From Oscillospiraceae bacterium (GTDB taxonomy: Bacteria > Bacillota_A > Clostridia > Oscillospirales > Oscillospiraceae): a DNA stretch of 6,829 bases. The notes under the pieces were generated by a model, which was given only the letters and a program-made list of their open reading frames with translations, was not told the origin of the DNA and made no database searches. Below, piece by piece: positions 6,047 through 6,829 of this stretch (position 1 is the first letter of the stretch; the number at the start of each line of letters is the position of its first letter). Where the stretch lies: the NCBI GenBank assembly GCA_031265965.1, contig JAISBX010000059.1, forward strand, positions 1 to 6,829, in the 5' to 3' direction. Position numbers and translations under genes: made by a program.

Positions 6047-6568
6047 ATGGACAACTGCGGGACTGTGTTTGATTCCGGCAGCTTTGCTAACGTATGGGAG
6101 CGCGTGTCGTCCGGGCGTGAACCGTCCGGCACGGCGTATATGGTGCAGGATGCCGACGTGAGCGCGGAAACGTATGAGGCAGATCGTCTGCGCACGTTTA
6201 TCGACGGCGAGACGGAGCGGCTACGCGGTTACGCGTCGCTGGCGGCAAGAAATGGGGGAGAAACAGGAAAAGCGCTGCGGAGCCTCACGGTTATCACAAA
6301 GCAGTGGACAAACACACTGCGCGCCCACCGCTTTGTGCTCACGGGAGACAATTATAGATCGTCATCCATGAACATCGTGCCCGCGCGGCGCATTCACGAA
6401 ACACTAAGGGATCTGTGCGCGTTGGAACTGCGTTCACGCGAGGCATACCGCAAAGCCGCAACAAACGCAGATGCCGAAACCGGATTTGCAAGCCTGTACG
6501 CACGCCTCGAAAACGTGTCGGCCGCGCGTATAGATACCCTAACTTCCATATTGGGTCGCATACTGTGA
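6047..6568 (+). CDS. Divergent ferritin-like (rubrerythrin-related) protein with degenerate metal site
   Basis: A 173-residue soluble protein of four-helix type. After a variable N-terminal 40 residues, helix A reads FIDGETERLRGYASLAA (51-67), helix B ends TLRAHRFVLTGDNY (90-103), helix C is LRDLCALELRSREAYRKAA (120-138) and helix D is LYARLENVSAARIDTLTSIL (150-169). This resembles Clostridia ferritin-like proteins in which helix B carries DE-x2-H before a YFLLTGE-type turn and helix D carries E-x2-H. Here E55, E127 and E155 are kept, but the helix B pair reads Q86-x2-N89 and the helix D histidine is S158, so a di-iron site looks incomplete. The family assignment is from remembered pattern. 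The ATG at 6047 is preferred over an in-frame TTG at 6017 because AAGGGTGG lies 6 bases upstream. It is divergent from the amino-acid operon, and no strong terminator follows. Confidence 0.7.
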   Translation: MDNCGTVFDSGSFANVWERVSSGREPSGTAYMVQDADVSAETYEADRLRTFIDGETERLRGYASLAARNGGETGKALRSLTVITKQWTNTLRAHRFVLTGDNYRSSSMNIVPARRIHETLRDLCALELRSREAYRKAATNADAETGFASLYARLENVSAARIDTLTSILGRIL

Positions 6569-6612
6569 ATCGTTAGTTAGGTTACTGCTTTTACGAGAGC
6601 GAGGCAATCCGC

Positions 6613-6625
6613 TAATTTGCAATTA
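6613..6625. repeat. Short palindrome overlapping the -35 box of the rightmost gene
   Basis: TAATT-TGC-AATTA has perfect 5-bp arms around a 3-base centre and covers the TTGCAA -35 box. It may be an operator, but dyads of this size also occur by chance in AT-rich promoter DNA. Confidence 0.3.
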
Positions 6626-6645
6626 TCGCGAAAAACGCGTATAAT
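6617..6645 (+). promoter_or_regulatory. Sigma-A-type promoter for the nucleoside phosphorylase-like gene
   Basis: TTGCAA (6617-6622) and TATAAT (6640-6645) are separated by exactly 17 bases. The start site would be near 6652, about 30 bases before the ATG at 6684. The spacer contains CGCG-AAAAA-CGCG. This is the clearest promoter in the window, and it shows the downstream gene can be transcribed independently of the ferritin-like gene. Confidence 0.8.
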
Positions 6646-6683
6646 AGATTAAATCACGGAGCGCGTGCGGGAGGTTCACGAGT

Positions 6684-6829
6684 ATGGGCATTATAGACGC
6701 GTATGACGGACGGACGGAGGCGATACTCAGGGCGGGCGATATGGTGGCGCCTGTGGAGGGCTTTCCCGAGGTCGCCGTCGCGGCGTTTCAGCAGGACGCG
6801 GTGGACGCGTTCGTGTCGCGGTATGAGCC
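6684..6829 (+). CDS. Probable nucleoside phosphorylase, N-terminal fragment (cut by window edge)
   Basis: An open frame of 48 codons from the ATG at 6684 runs off the right edge, with GGGAGG (6669-6674) 9 bases upstream. It begins MGIIDAYDGRTEAILRAGD and continues with VEGFPEVAVAAF. This resembles the openings of Clostridia nucleoside phosphorylases (IIDS-F-D...EAI-NP...FP...F), which cleave nucleosides to base and ribose-1-phosphate. The active-site regions lie outside the window, so the name rests on this short remembered similarity. That a gene starts here is well supported by promoter, ribosome site and open frame; the product is moderately supported. It has no evident link to the amino-acid operon. 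Confidence 0.6.
   Translation, partial: MGIIDAYDGRTEAILRAGDMVAPVEGFPEVAVAAFQQDAVDAFVSRYE

Noticed and set aside
5935..6195. Minus-strand 86-codon frame across the intergenic region and the start of the ferritin-like gene
   Set aside because: It overlaps promoter elements, the inverted repeat and a better-supported gene on the other strand, and it has no domain similarity or ribosome site.
6569..6612. Search for a terminator after the ferritin-like gene
   Set aside because: No stem followed by a T-run is visible. Read-through into the next gene remains possible, although that gene has its own promoter.

Overview
The window comes from a GC-rich, probably anaerobic bacterium. An uncultured Clostridia-like Firmicute seems most likely, with Synergistetes as an alternative. 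The grounds are an iron-sulfur-rich amino-acid oxidation operon, strong AGGAGG-type ribosome binding sites, many ATA isoleucine codons despite high GC, and a rubrerythrin/ferritin-like protein of a type I associate with Clostridia. This placement is inference; no phylogenetic marker gene is present.

About 85% of the window (1-5779) is one tightly packed operon on the minus strand. In transcription order it holds an APC-family amino acid permease (5779-4412), an ornithine cyclodeaminase/mu-crystallin family protein of the kind databases label 'tyramine oxidase subunit B' (4376-3243), a small plant-type [2Fe-2S] protein (3230-2907), an FAD/NAD-binding alpha subunit with a C-terminal two-motif [4Fe-4S] ferredoxin domain (2910-1327), a stand-alone BFD-type [2Fe-2S] protein (1327-1004) and the N-terminal 334 codons of a DAO-family FAD subunit (1004 to beyond the left edge). 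The last four genes overlap by 1-4 bases (ATGA, TGATG, TAATG), which points to co-translation. Together they resemble the multi-subunit amine dehydrogenases: HcnABC, octopine/nopaline oxidase OoxAB, D-hydroxyproline dehydrogenase LhpBEF, and most closely the archaeal alpha-beta-gamma-delta dye-linked L-proline dehydrogenase. The inferred job is import of an amino or imino acid (proline-like, N-alkylated or opine-like), oxidation at its C-N bond on the DAO subunit, electron flow through flavins and Fe-S centres, and handling of an imine or keto product by the cyclodeaminase-family enzyme.

The divergent intergenic region (5780-6046) is the most structured DNA here. It holds a near-perfect intrinsic terminator facing the permease and ending 42 bases before its start codon, a small GC hairpin just upstream of it, opposed -10-like elements around 5956-5967, and a 43-base two-tier stem-loop at 5967-6009 in the leader of the rightward gene. 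A terminator between the probable promoter and the first gene suggests transcription attenuation. I recognise no known riboswitch or T-box there.

On the plus strand, 6047-6568 encodes a 173-residue ferritin-like protein in which several expected metal ligands appear to be replaced. It is followed by a clean sigma-A-type promoter (TTGCAA, 17 bases, TATAAT) and the first 48 codons of a probable nucleoside phosphorylase that runs off the right edge. I see no tRNA, rRNA, CRISPR array, insertion sequence or phage gene.
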